DNA of 64,000 nt, taken from positions 17,050,860 through 17,114,859 of the forward strand of contig NC_135244.1 of NCBI RefSeq assembly GCF_947623445.1. Reading direction: 5' to 3'. Below, piece after piece: positions 1 to 13,325 of the stretch; within the stretch, counting starts at the first letter, position 1, and each line of letters opens with the position of its first letter. Below the pieces are notes generated by a model. The model was not told where the DNA came from. It did no database searches and saw only the letters and a list, made by a program, of their open reading frames with translations. Both the position numbers and the translations under genes were made by a program. Source of the stretch: Clavelina lepadiformis (lineage: Eukaryota; Chordata; Ascidiacea; Aplousobranchia; Clavelinidae).

Positions 1-148
1 ATTTAAAGCTGATTCAAACTTTTGAATTTACAGTGGAAGCTCTGTAAATAATTTCACATTAACTTAAATTGATTGACATCAATTGATCTCTTCCGCTTTG
101 AGTTTGGTGTGCGGTAAAATATGAGTTTGTCTCTTCAAATATCTTTAG

Positions 149-499
149 GTGTCAAAAGTTGTCCTTCTTGAAGATTTAGCTTCGCACTTTGGGCTTCGTA
201 CTCAAGAAGCCATCGACAGAGTGCAGGATTTGCTCAAAGATGGTATTTTAACTGGTAAGCTATTGTAATAGATCATATATATAAATTCCTGCTTGAAACA
301 CGACGTAGGCAACATTCTGTTCTTGTCAACAGGTGTCATTGACGACAGAGGGAAATTCATTTACATTTCAACAGAAGAACTGAAAGCTGTTGCAGAGTTT
401 GTGGAACAAAGGGGTCGAATATCAATTTCTGAACTTGCACGGGCGAGTAATTCTCTCATTAATTTGAAATCGGAGACTACGTTGTCTCTTTCTACCTGA
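149..499 (+). CDS. DDRGK1: DDRGK domain-containing protein 1, C-terminal exons (5' partial)
   Basis: Two exons, 149-254 and 333-499, joined in phase 1 by a 78-base GT-AG intron. The sequence before 149 is the 3' end of an upstream intron (acceptor AG at 147-148), so the start of the gene lies outside the window. The encoded stretch begins [16 protein letters not shown], continues through [13 protein letters not shown], which holds the DDRGK signature, and ends after [15 protein letters not shown]; this is the C-terminal winged-helix/PCI-like part of the family. From knowledge of the family, DDRGK1 is an ER-membrane adaptor of the UFM1 ligase complex with UFL1, with roles in UFMylation and ER quality control. 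The last 12 or so residues differ from the vertebrate tail, as expected for a variable end. It lies tail-to-tail with ZRANB1, about 1.7 kb apart. The family call is very secure; upstream exons cannot be judged. Confidence 0.95.
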
Positions 500-2228
500 T
501 GAAGGGTTCAGATAACTTCAGGGTGCAAAGAAAAGAGCAAATGCTGTGAAATCAGCCATTTGCAGTGAACTAATTTGCAAGCTATTTATTTTATGTGCAA
601 TGAGTTTTTAATGGGATGCAAAAGTTTTAACGGTAACATCACCTATTTGTATTTTTTTTTGTTGGTGTCAAAAATATACTAACTTTGTGTAGCAATAGAT
701 GGTTTTTGTAGTTGGCTTGGAAGATTTGTGATCAATACCAAAGCGCCTTAATGTTTGCGAGATTAACTTTCAACCATTTTGAAATTGACATAATACTTGA
801 GAGATTAATTTTATGAACTAGTAGTACAGTGAGGGTGTCAAAGATATGAAAGCAAAACGGCCTAATCTAGGTTTACCCACGTTGGGTGACTGAAGACCTG
901 GTTTTAAGGACAAAAAGTCTTTCAATGCTGATTAAGACTACAGTATTTGACGTTCCGAATTAAATTATAGTACAAGCGGTGTCATTCCGTAATGATAGTA
1001 TTTTTCTTAGTTTGATATACAAAACTGTATTTCTAACTCGTAAGTCTGTGTAGATTATTCTCATTCAAAATGTACCCATCTTTTATTGCCACTTGTGGTT
1101 GAGCTTGTTAGGTATTGTAGCGCCCTGATTACAATGGCTTTATTTAAAAAAATGGAATTTAAATATGGTAATGTAAAAGGAACTGTTGCTTTTATTATGT
1201 CACACCAACTTTCTTTCTGCAAGCTGTCCCAGTGTTACGTTGCACAAATGGTGAAGGCTGTCTTGAAACTGTTTTCAAACGATTTAACGAAAATTCTGCA
1301 CGTGCACAGTAATTTGTACTCGACGATATAATGAACTGAAAATGTACCATGAAATTCAGCATTTGATAAAACAGATAATTACATGAACGACTGGCTTGTT
1401 AAACAACCAATCGCTGCACAGCCAGTAAAAAATACAGCTCATGAAACGAAACAAAATCATGAAAACAACCCCAGAAGACAGATAATCACAAAAATTAAGC
1501 AACTTTACAAACCACTACACTCTAAGAACACGTCTACTTACATTATAATTCATAATCTCTAATTAAAACCTCAGATATGCGCTTTCCCAGAAAGATTTAT
1601 GCCTGGTGGCTTTGCAAAATGATCACAGTGCAGTTTAAAAGGCTCCCAGTTGTGTAAAAACTGTTTAGGCAAAAATAATTTTGTGTTTGCAGGACATTGC
1701 CAAATTTCCAAAAACCTACAATGCTCAGGAGAACGGTTGATACACAAACAGGGAAGAAGGAAGTGAATAACACATCCATGAATGACAAGAAAAACAACAC
1801 AGAAGGTTAAACGAGAAACGGTCCGTGATTTCAGAAATGACAATTATATCAATCAATAGTGTCCTTAAACGAAATTTTTCATTCTCATTGTATAATTTGT
1901 CAAGGGTGAAAATGAAGTATTAAAGTATGCCAAGCAAAAACCATCATGAGACATGATTGTACACAAAAATCTATGAAGATGGCACACAGGTACAAGCTTG
2001 CAATATTTTCTGGTAGTTTTTTCTGAATCAAAATCAGTGCATACCTTCTCCACACATGAAAACAATCAAGAATCCTTGACACTTGACAATGTCAGACCCG
2101 CAATAGAAAATTTTCATGTTAATGAAATTCAGGAATGATAAAAACAGAAATTTGTAGTTCAAAACACATAATCCAAAAAACAATTCCTCCAACAACCAAG
2201 TTGTCACGTCCATAACATTTGATCAAAA
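500..2228. other. Intergenic region and 3' UTRs between DDRGK1 and ZRANB1
   Basis: Non-coding, AT-rich sequence between two convergent genes; it must hold both 3' UTRs. I see no AATAAA close to the DDRGK1 stop; the nearest variant is an ATTAAA near 958. Open frames here (for example 1086-1331 on + and 1571-1843 on -) have no homology I recognise and no splice context, so I treat them as chance. Confidence 0.6.
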
Positions 2229-5200
2229 TCATTCCTCATCGTCATCTGTATCTCCTTCTTCCCTGAGACAGCGGAACGATAAATGCCGATAATGATCGAG
2301 CCATTCCTCAATCAACCTTGTCACCGACGGAGGACGCTTCCCCGGATGTTGCCTGGCAACCAGCAAGCCGTCATCGGTCATATGACAGTCCAGCCACTTC
2401 TGGAGAATCTCTTTGCGTTGATCTTCATTTACACCCTGCACAAGACGATTACACTTTTATTGAAAATACTTATTGCAGACAACAGGATTTTGCGCAAAGT
2501 ACTTTATCGGCTTCTATAATATTTTAAGTGCACAGTGTAAAAAGATACGTGGCATAACGTCAAAAATAATAAATTTAAGGTTTTATATATCTTAACACGT
2601 TGGGCTCCATATTAATATCACTACATAATTAACTTATTCATCAATTACCCGCATACTTTGTCTACTCTACGCAAACAACTAAACATGGTAGCACAATAAA
2701 GTAAACTAGCTGTAATATGATTTGCAAACAATTGTCATTGAAATATCTCTTGGCAGCCACTAAACAACATAATTAGAGCAGGCAAATGAATTATTACCTC
2801 GCCCCTCACAGTAAAATGTATTGGCAAAACCTTGCAATCACTGTCAACGAGTGGAAGGTTCTTTACCATATTGAAAGGGTTCCGATGCCTAGCGCTTATG
2901 TCCTACAAATGAAGGAGTGCTTACATACTACAATAGTGAGCACACACATTAGCCATGAAAAGCATGTTCAGCAGCATATTGTATTGTTGATAGTGGTTAA
3001 CAGATAGAAAAATACATGTAGCAAGAGCTTTTTTGACAATGAAACGTCAGTTTGTAATCTTTAACATTATAAGGTAAAAGAAAGAAAAGGCTAAACCACA
3101 GGAACATATACTGTAATTGTTAGTAAACTATGTTAATTCTTAAGTTTATTCTTTGAAATATGTCTAACCTACGACAAAAAGCTTAGCTTGTTCACAATTT
3201 CAATTTGAAAAATAACATATCACTAATAGCTATACTACATATAAAATAACCGTCGCAATATAAAAAGTAAATACTGTATATTGATGCTGAATAGTTAATG
3301 AGTACAAAAAGGTATACAGTTATTAATCATATACAAGGTACCATGACAGCTCCATACCTTTGTGTTGTTTTCCATTGTAACAAGGGCAGTGAAGTGGCCC
3401 CTTGTATAACCAAGGGCAATAGGGCTTGTAAAACAGAATGATCTTTCCCACAAAAATGGCAAATAAACACCTACGAAGGCAATACATCGACCATAACCAA
3501 AATGACAACAATTTTCTGTTCATAATGCTGAGTAACAGCAATTCCTTTTAACTACTGGTATCTGTTTTTCATTTGGGTTATCATACAACCACGTCATTTC
3601 CACTTTTAAGTTGCTCAAAGCTTTTCTAGAATAAGTCAACACCCTGTCCTCAGCATAAATAAGCCAAGCAAATTTTACCTTGAAATTTAGCAAATCCCAG
3701 AGTATCCCCGCGAAAGCTTTTCAGGTATTTGATACCATAAACAATAATTGGACGGCGAAGAATGTGAGACAAGACGAAAATATGACAGTGTTCCAATGAA
3801 GCACCGGGCTAAAAAAAGTAACATTTAAAACATGTTTATAGTATCATGTAAGTAAAATATGAATATGAAGTAACTAGTTTGCATCGATAGGATGCATACT
3901 TACTAGGCACGTGACAGTGACGCATTGCATTAAAACTGAAGTAAAAGCATGACAATGTGTCTGAAAACAGGTTACAACAAAAGGTGACAAAATGCTAAAC
4001 AAAAATCCTCAATCGTGTGGAGACTAATTAGCAGAACGTGGTCAAGTGAGTACAACTAATTTACATGGCATCCAACATTTTGAAAATGACATAGGCCTAG
4101 CAGAATAGCTTTTATCCATAATTAATCTTTTCCACGTATCATATGTGACGTGGTTTAGGCTGCAAAAGTTATCACGTCATGAGTCATGGCATTAGAGTGA
4201 CATTGTTTACAGAAAACCAAACAAAGAGAAGATTAATGTTTACTTAAAATCTAAACAAATTCATAGAATCGCAACTCTGGGCAGGGCAACAAGCTTTATA
4301 ATTAATAGAAGCAAGTTCTAACAACAATGTACATGTAAACAATGCACAATGCGATGAACATGAGTTTAAACAAAGGTAAAACAGGAGAATGTTTACATCT
4401 ATATGTACCTGTTGAGCAAGGGAATGAATGAAAGCCCAGTCTTGCAAGCACTGGCGTTCAGTCAATGAAAATCCAACCAAACTGGCTTGATACAATTCCC
4501 ACTCACGCCAGCGTTTGAAAAAACTGTAATGCACAAAGTGTTCCAATTAATGCACTTTTTAATAATGGCTGTGGTTAGTGTGGTATAACCTTAATGTTTG
4601 CCATTTGAATAAGAGGTGAGTGTAAAAATACAGCATCAGCAATCCCATTGGGAATAAAGGACGCTTTCAGGTCAAATATCCATCCCAATGCAGAACTTAA
4701 ACCTGGCAAAGTCTCTGTGTACTGTGTGTCTTAGACCAGTGATTCCCAACACGTTTTTAAGGCGACCATTTAAAAAAAAAATTCAGATGTATAAAATCTT
4801 GCGACCCAAGTAAATTGTCGTAAGATTTTAAAAGTTACACAAGATTGCGTTGCAAATACACAGCACTTCAAAAGCAGCAACTTTTTCTGAAAATAATATG
4901 TTTATCAATTCATATATCACACTAATGAGATAACTGTGCTCGCTTGCTGTCAGTGAGTTTTTGAAATCGAGGCTTATTTTACTTAAGCATAGCCGCAAAT
5001 CGGCTTCAACTTTCAGACGGTTTCGCTGTTTAGTTTTCAATGCACACATGGCGATAAATCCAGTCTCACAAAGCCAAGTTGTTGCAAATGGAATCAGTTT
5101 TTGAATCACATATTTTGAAAGTGTGGGATACACTTTGTGCATGGAAGCCCAAAAGTGGATATTTGCAGAATATTTGGGGTATTTGTCTTTAAAGGACGCA

Positions 5201-8200
5201 AAAGAAATACGATTTGCTGCTTCTGTCGTCATGTCTATAAACTGTTCTGGCACATGGATGGGAAGTTAAGGCAGGTCCTTTCCAGCAAATGGGTCAATTA
5301 TCCAATCATTTTGGCTATTAGGTGTTAGAGATTCACCATGGTAGTGCACAAACTTTTGGGCAAGTTGTTCCAAGTGTCAAATTATAGTTTGCTTGATATC
5401 AACTTCCTTGCCACAAATATATTGCGTTAGCTCAGGAAACATATCGTACTCATCTCTAGTGACATAAATTTTCCAGAGTATGAGTTTTTTGTGGAAAGCA
5501 GAAACTTTGGCGGCGTGATCAATCACCGTAAAACAATTGCCTTGCATAGATAAATTTAGAGAATTCATACAGTCAAATATATCGGCAAGGTAAGCAAATT
5601 TTGCGTTGAAATTTTCTTTCCAAAAACTTCTCGGCTAATCCTACATAGTTGTGTTGCTTCAGGAAGATAGCAATCTCCTCCCGCAAACCACAAACTCGCT
5701 TTAAGACACGACCTCGTGACAACCATCGCACTTCTGTGTGCAGCAGCAGAGCTTGATAATCCGAATCCGTGTCAGTGCACAAAAACGAAAACAAACGCTG
5801 ATTTAGTGGCCTTGCTTTGATGAAGTTTACACACTGCACAACATTATTCAACACTTCGTGCGGCTCTTGAGACATATTTTTTGCAGCAACGGCCTTTCTG
5901 TGGAGAAAGCAATGAGTCCACAAAGCATTTGGGGCTTCGTCTTTGATTCGTTTTACCACACCAGACTTGATGCCAGTACAAGCTGCTGCGCCATCGGTGC
6001 AAATGACAGTACATTTATCCCAAGGAATGGAATACTCCGTAAAGAAATAATCCAACAATTGAAAAATATCTTCACCTTTGGTGTGCAGTTTTAGCGGTTT
6101 GCAAAATAGCATATCTTCATTCATACAGCTTCATTGTTGATAAAGCTGATAAAGACGGAAAGTTGGGGCAAACATTCAATGTCGGTAGGTTCATCCAATT
6201 GAATGGAATAAAAGGGAGACTCCTTCACTTGGATAAGAATCAGCTCAAGAACATCATCAGTCATGTCTACTTTGCGTCTTTTCACTGTGTTGTTGGATGA
6301 AGGAATTGCATTTAACTTTTCACTTTCTTTCTCACCAATCATTATTTTTACTACTTCTTTCATAACTGGCATTATCAAATTCTCACCATCTGTAGTTTTT
6401 CTGCTTAAAAATTTGATAGGCCGCAACATACGAAGAGTAAACAGCAACGGTATTTTTAACAGTACTTTTTTGATCTTGAATCGATTTCAACTTGCTCTTA
6501 AAAAATTCAACAGGCTTATTCACACAGTTTGGATCATTTGCGGATTGCATGAAATAAGTTCACACGACGCGCTCAAAACTTTTTCACTGCGGGAGCTCTT
6601 TGTACGACAAAATGCAACTGATGCGAAATTACTCAAGCGTCACGCAGAACAGCTTTCTCATTTCACGACATAAAATGCTTCATGTCTTGGAGTTTATATT
6701 TTCAAGTTTTGTGATCTCTTCAAGTTTTCAATTTTTTTATTGTAATTTTTCGCTCAAGATACAATATGCCTAAAAAGCAAGCGACCCAAAACAATAACCT
6801 GGCGACCCAACTTTGGGTCGCGACCCATGCGTTGGGAACCACGGTCTTAGACCATATTGTCCAAAAAGCCGCTTCCATAACCACAGGGGAAATATAATAC
6901 TAACCCAGTTCAAATAAAATGCTAGTCAGCATTAATCAGTTAGTAGTACGTTAGTTAGATTAGTTTCAGACACTTTTTACATACAAGTGATTAAACTTCT
7001 CAATAAACTTTGTTTAGAGAAATGTTGTACGGTTGTACTTGACTGTAAATATATTAAGGAGCTCAGTAGTAGCAACCTCCTTACAAATACAGTCCAAGAC
7101 CAAGTACTTAACAAAGACATAAGCAGAAAAAAATTCAAACTTCATTGCAAAATAAACATAACTTCACAAAATACCTTAATTAAATGTATGCACAAACTTA
7201 CCACATTAAGATGGAAAGAAAATAACAAACTACATCAGCACATATGTTTAACTCAATGTTGACAAAGTTTACATCATTATGAAGCTCACAAGAAACAGGT
7301 AAAATGTTAATGATTGGCCAACAGAACTTCCTTCTTTTATAAAATAAGCATAGATGCAAGCACCCATACTAACACAGCAAGTGCTTTGTAGTATTGCGGC
7401 ATTGTAGTCTTTCAAAATTTTCAGCAACCAAAAGTCACTTCTTCATCATTTGTAAATCAATTAATCATATAAAATATATAAACATGACATTAAAGATGTT
7501 TAATAACTAGCAACATAAAGAAACACATGGACAAGATTTTTATGCTGCACACAGATATATTTGGTATTCAGCAAGACGATAAGTCAGGCCACAGCCGCAC
7601 TAAACTTTTATTTTAATGCAGTACTGTACATCAGTACCATTTAGCAGTGACTATCGAATTTCCCTCACAGCTGTCAATATGAGGGTAAATTGCACACTAT
7701 ATAGTGTGTGCAACTGTGCATTCTCAAAAAGCCAACTCTGAGCAACCAAAAAGACTTGTAATTACTGTAAATTGGCTCAAAAACTCAGGCAATTGGCCAC
7801 ACTATATAGTTGTGGTTGTTGACAAAGTGAACAATGAGTTTGAAAATTCAAATAAAGTATTAAAAGTGATATAATATTACAGATAGTGTACATGCAGATA
7901 AAGCATGGTACATAACATACAAATGTAAAATCTCAACATTTTACTTAATTTATTAGTATTGACTATATTTTAATTGCTGAAGCACAATAATGTGTCTAGC
8001 AGATATATTACAAAACATTGTGTTGTAGTTTTATACAGCCATATATCAAAGTGACCGAAACTGAAATCACAAAAAGCAGTGCTTCATAACAGATTGACAT
8101 ACCAAACATTATTTGTTGGTATGATGCTGATATGATGGAATACTTAGCATGTTTATACATCAGCCTTTGATTACCTTGTAGCACAATCTTGCAAACTTTC

Positions 8201-11200
8201 AGACATGGCTGTTCTCAACACATTATCACGATCAAACACTCCCCAAGTTGCTTGCAGAACAGAATCAAGAAGGCAGTCACCAGCAGATCGGTTCCACAAA
8301 GAGTACAGTCGGTTATTGCAGTCATCAAAGCTCATCAAAGACGTGGACCAATTAATTGCAGATTCCTCTTCTAGCTCTGAAAATGCTCTAGTGAATAAGA
8401 TAGCCGAGGGCACAACACACTACAGTTAGGACCTTGGCCATTAACTTATAAACGTACAGGTAATGTAAGCATCTGTCCCTTCTAGTTCCGAAGTTGACAA
8501 AATTACGCGATATACTGCCACTTCTGACAAACCAACTGACATGGAGACATAACAAATACTTTTATCACAAAACTGCCACTATGTTATGACTTATGAGCCA
8601 TGAGGCTGTTTAAGACAATACGTTACCAAAAAATACATTTAATGGTTTTCTAAAACTCCATACAAATGCAAAATTTGGGTTCAGATCTTAAATAGAGATT
8701 CGATTTTTAAAGGTTTGTTATTGTAACAAACTCCAGTACACTTGCTAATACATAGAATTGCTCAGTTATGTTAAAACCAACTCACCTTTTTGAACATCCT
8801 GATCTAGCAGTTCATCAAACAGAAGCTTTTGTATTGTAGGAGGCAGGTCACAGATTTCTAGGAAAATCAGGTTTTAGAAATTAATTTGGATACTTTTATC
8901 AACTTTCTAAAAATTACTGCGTCACACGAGAGTGCAATGAGTACAACCTGTTAAAATGCAATGTCACCTAAAGTTTATTGTATATGAAAATTATTACATA
9001 TGTACATTTCATTTACAAAAAAGAAAGATTTTGTATCATATACCAATGGGTAGTTGAAAGGTAGTGCATTCAGACAAAAATCTACAGTGAAAATCTCCTT
9101 TACGTGTGCGAAGACTGGTCATTATTTGGCGACGAATCAAGTCGGCTAAGTCAGGGCTCAGATGTGAAGGATTTCTTTTGAAACCCCTTGGCGCAATCTA
9201 AAGTTAGTTTATTTATTATTCATGACCATATACAGGAAAATTTGCCTGACAGGATACAACTCACTCCAACTGTTCCATATCAGTTATATATCATAATATA
9301 TTGTTTGCAATACGCATACAAAATTATGATAGGCCATAACCCAATTATACTAATTATAGATCCTCTGTTAAAAGAATAATCAGCTGGGAAGTCCATGCAA
9401 GCTAATTACCTCTGGAGTCAACAATAACGCCAGAATATTATGTCGTTGGAAACGTATGGCAAGGTGGACTAGTGTGTGACCAATGTCAAATGCTGAAGGG
9501 CGATTTAAACAATTGATTTCATCAACTGTGAGTGTTCGCGCAATATTTCCACCATGCGCTAAGTAGGCATCCACAACTTCAGCATTACCATCAACAACAC
9601 CTTTTCAACGAAATGTAAATAAAATAGGAAATTATATAACTAAAAGTGCAGTAAATATTTCATGAAACTTGGACACAATTTAAAGCAAATTCAATGATTG
9701 ATATTTTTACATTATCATATCTTTCGCTTCTGTTATAAAAATGTATGATAGAGCATATAATTTATAAGCAAGAGTATTAATAAATGTCCTTGTTCATTTG
9801 CATTAACAGTCTAGTACAGAGGTCGGGAACCTATGGCTCGCGAGCCATATATGGCTCTTTTGATGATGGCATCTGGCTCTCCGATATAATCTAAGCTGGC
9901 ACTTCTTAATTAGCATCTTAATTATCAATATTGCTGCAACTTTTTTTATAACTTTCCATAACGTAACAATCCATTCGTAACAATTGCGCTAATGCCAGAT
10001 TGTCAGCCATATGCTGTAATGACCATTGTTTGGCTCCACGTACGCATGTGAGCAGTCGTTCTCGCACTTAAAAAACATCAAGACTAACCTACGATCTCGT
10101 TTAACTTAACCTCACCAAGTATCAACCAGACTACAAAGCCATCAGTAATACCATGCAACACCAGAAGACGCATTAACTGTAAAAAGCGTGTTACTGAAGA
10201 ATAAAGAGTAAATTCACACTTTTACTGTTGTCTACAATTGTTGGTTTTGCTTTAAAATGTACATGTTAATTGCCTTAAGTTTAGAAAAATATCATATGGC
10301 TCTCACGGAAATACAATTAAAAATATGTAGCTTTTATGGCTCACTTTAGCCAAAAGGTTCCCGACCCCTGGTCTAGTAAATGAATATCATTTTAATGACG
10401 TCAGTATTTGAGTTCATAAAAATAGCTATCATTACTTAATATGTAAGATAAATGTTTTTGGCATATATGTGTTGTCTTACCGATGCAGGCTTTAAGAAAA
10501 AGCCAGTTGAGGTTTCGTGCACGATTTTTAAATGATCTATTGTCAATGATATCCAGGCATCCAGATGAGTAGATGTGATTTCCAGAACTGCTTCGAGAGA
10601 GATTACAAGCGGACGTGGTGTTACGTTGACTACTGGAAGCAGTTGACATGGAGGAACTTTCCTGAACAGGAGTTTTTTTAATAGTAATAAATAATCTTAA
10701 CAAAAACAAGGAAAGTATAATCAAACTGATAGCTACAGCATATATACACAGCCCTTAGTCCATATATATATCGTTCGGTATATAAACAGTATGTTGATAT
10801 ATTATAGCCTAATTGATATGAAGTTTGTAATGTACACCACACTGAAAGCTCCCCATGGAATTATTTGAGTTGTACAAAATTTTTGCAAATACTAGACTAG
10901 TCATTGCCTTGATATGTTAACTCTGTTTTAAATAATAAGCCCTGCTCATGCCCTGGGGCAAACAAATTAATGACATAAATTAACTGAATTTTCAAGCTAA
11001 TGAGATTCTAGCATTGAAGTTGGCGATAGTGGTTAACATATATTTTAATAGGTGTTTCTATCAAGATCAGAAAGATAGGTGAAGTTTTTTATAGTTTCAA
11101 GTTAACAAGTATTAACCGTATTAACCTGCATATACTGTATCAACAGATATTTTCTCATTAGATACAAATAATGCGACTATGTGTAACGTGCCACACCATT

Positions 11201-12252
11201 TAAATACGTCGTTATGAAATTACCTTAAAAGCTAAATATAAACCATATTGTAAAGTCAATAATTTAATTATCAGCATTAACACCCGATCAATGATAAGCG
11301 AGAAAAATAAAATAAATGGGACAATTTTACACACTTGATTTTCTAGGATTTGTTGTCGCCAGTTCCATTTGTTTTGAGGCTGACTAGTGGATTGAGTCAG
11401 ACTTTCATCTTGGGTAGTCTGATGATCATTGGAAGATGAACTTGACGACCGAGATCGGCCAACGCCCTCATTGAAATAGACGCCTGCATTTATGTTTGAA
11501 GATTTTATACCTTCTTCATGCAGATTTGACACAGTATATGGCACTATTTCAATATCTGAATTTGATTTTGGCAGCTGGTTCTCATAATTCGTGCTGACTT
11601 CAGAAATAAAATTGGCACCACTTGAACAGGCACTAAGTTCAGAAAGGTTTTGCACATCATTGGCATTTGCCAAGCTTGGCTGTGTATCTGTTTGTAGTTG
11701 ATCGTGTCTGCACAAAACACAGCGCTTTGAAGCGTTCCAGTTCTGGTATGTACAGGAAGGGCAAAACCATTTCCGTTCTATCTCACTATGAGTGACAGAT
11801 GAAGAAGTCAATCCCGAACTTGTAGCAGCAGACAACTGCTGTAAGTTGTCCTTCGGTGTGCGGCATTGTGAACACCACGCTTTGCTTGGAACATTGACAA
11901 ATGTACAAGCTCCGCAAAGCCAGGATTTTTTATAGCTTTTCAATGAATCTGATGGATGGTCATCATACTTCTTTATTAAAAAATTTTCAGACTCAAGTGA
12001 TGAGACTGTGGATGTGTCTTTGTTGTCTTCAACATCACATTGTGATGAGCAACCAGGCGAAATAATCAAACTAGAGTGAAGGTCCTTTTCTGAGGTTAAG
12101 TCCTTTATGAGTAACGGTTTGTCATTGTGCGCAGGAGGTACCTTAATTACCTCTGCACCACGTGGGTGATGACATATTGTACACTTCAAAGATGCTTGAT
12201 AGTTTTCATAAGTACACATCAAGCAAGACCACTTTTCAGCAGGTCTGCTCAT
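2229..12252 (-). CDS. ZRANB1: Ubiquitin thioesterase ZRANB1 (TRABID), 11 exons, complete
   Basis: Exons on the minus strand in transcript order: 11335-12252, 10481-10661, 9410-9600, 9044-9197, 8786-8857, 8175-8376, 4409-4523, 3679-3808, 3358-3470, 2798-2902, 2229-2435. All have GT-AG introns and consistent phase, giving 795 aa (human about 708; the excess is Ser-rich linkers). Three NPL4-type zinc fingers sit at about residues 8-31, 111-134 and 162-185, each C-x2-C-x10-C-x2-C. An ankyrin-type ubiquitin-binding region (for example NRPSAFDIGHTLVHLAIRF) follows in exon 3. The OTU domain comes next, with catalytic Cys near residue 540 (SAGDCLLDSVLQATWG) and His near 680 (GYTRGHFTALV), and the protein ends in an acidic tail. 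In known relatives the enzyme cleaves K29/K33-linked and K63 chains and acts in Wnt signalling. The start is the first ATG, directly before the first finger. Introns carry two hAT insertions; the largest intron (4524-8174) holds a nearly complete element. Confidence 0.95.
4737..6844 (-). mobile_element. hAT DNA transposon (ZBED5/Charlie-like), decayed, in a ZRANB1 intron
   Basis: A 2108-base element flanked by a perfect 8-bp duplication TCTTAGAC (4729-4736 and 6845-6852). Terminal inverted repeats begin CAGTGATTCCCAAC on the left and, read in reverse, CCGTGGTTCCCAAC on the right; subterminal copies of GGCGACCCAA follow. The minus strand carries transposase pieces in successive frames: about 6447-6121, 6124-5573, 5568-5377 and 5253-4828. 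They include the RNase-H-like core (CTDGAAACTGIKSGVVKR, and a VRWLSRGRVLKRV block) and a hATC-side fragment. At least three frame breaks and stop codons separate them, so this copy is inactive as a protein source. It has the same transcriptional direction as the host gene and lies wholly within the intron between exons 6 and 7. Confidence 0.9.
9817..10370 (+). mobile_element. Non-autonomous hAT derivative in a ZRANB1 intron
   Basis: A 554-base element with a perfect 8-bp target duplication GTCTAGTA (9809-9816 and 10371-10378). Termini are CAGAGGTCGGGAACC and, in reverse, CAGGGGTCGGGAACC, followed by subterminal ATGGCTC repeats. Near 10040-10105 on the + strand a short frame reads YACEQSFSHLKNIKTNLRSR, the signature of the hATC dimerisation domain at the end of hAT transposases. 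It therefore looks like an internal-deletion copy that keeps only the last part of the transposase. It sits in the intron between ZRANB1 exons 2 and 3, opposite in sense to the gene. Confidence 0.9.
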
Positions 12253-13143
12253 GATAACACTAACACATTATCTAAAATATCATAAAGTCAACTTTTACAA
12301 ACCGTTATTATTAAGAAAATGTTTTCATTACAAAACAACTATAATTCAATAGTAACGGAAATATTATATACATTTAAAATGAGCAGTAATGTTACAGATA
12401 AACAAAGTGTGGTGTTCCAAGGTAATATGCATGATTCAATTAAAAGATTCAATCTAACAATACGTAGATAAGCTACATGCAAAAGAAACAATCTATAAGT
12501 CCACTGTTGGCCTTCTGCAAAGTGTTTTATGTATATTTTGTATATGAGTGACCTTACCACTGTTAAGTACACAAAACCGACATTTGACGTTGACCAGTCA
12601 ACACAAAATTTATGTTCTCCAAATTGTCAAATATTTTACTAAACGTGTTGCCTACAAAAAATTGTGAAAAACAAATTTCCTTCAAACCAATAGTCACATG
12701 TCGAATTTGTAAAAATTTGCAATTAAATTTTAAAATTTGGACATTTTGGACTAATATGCGAACTAAAACATAGCATTGTCAAAAACATTGCATTAAAGTT
12801 GTGTGGGAGTCTGTAAACTTAAATATTTTTAAATAACTGAAGTCCAAAGGTCTTCATTCATTTTTCTCTCTTTTCCTAGCATATTGCATAATATGAGGTA
12901 TAGTGCCGAAGTCGACAGCCATAACAAAGTGACAATTAAAAAGTGCCCTGTTGTAAAATTTTCTTCCAGTAAGCCTTATAAATATACCAATAAATCTATT
13001 TACTACCTACAAGGTATTATGGTATGAAAGACATTGTGCATCTGTAAATTGGCACATAAGCCATTTTTATACTGAAGAAACCCATACAAATTTCCAGTAT
13101 TATAATCACATGGTATATATACATCCAGATTCAGTACATCAAT

Positions 13144-13325
13144 GTCAGCTTAGTGGCGGAGCAGTTAGCATCCATGGTTCATAAATGCGCAAGCCGAGTT
13201 CGACTCTCAGTTGCGCTATTGTTGTAATACCCTTGAGCAAAGTATGAATGACGCTTGCTTATGTTCAGTGGTTCTGGTGAACAGTCCTAAATTCAGGTAA
13301 CAAAATAAAAACTCAAATAAAAAAC
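13144..13325 (+). repeat. tRNA-derived SINE
   Basis: The head is tRNA-like: a D-arm/box A stretch AGCTTAGTGGCGGAGCA at about 13147-13163 and a T-arm/box B stretch CGAGTTCGACTCTCAG at 13195-13210. Internal RNA polymerase III promoters have this form. A body follows with TACCCTTGAGCAAAG near 13231-13245, which resembles the central part of V-SINE-type elements. The 3' end is A-rich (AACAAAATAAAAACTC). No clean target duplication was found, so the ends are approximate. Confidence 0.7.

Noticed and set aside
13144..13212. Possible functional tRNA gene
   Set aside because: The D-arm and T-arm elements are present, but acceptor and anticodon stems do not pair and a SINE body follows.
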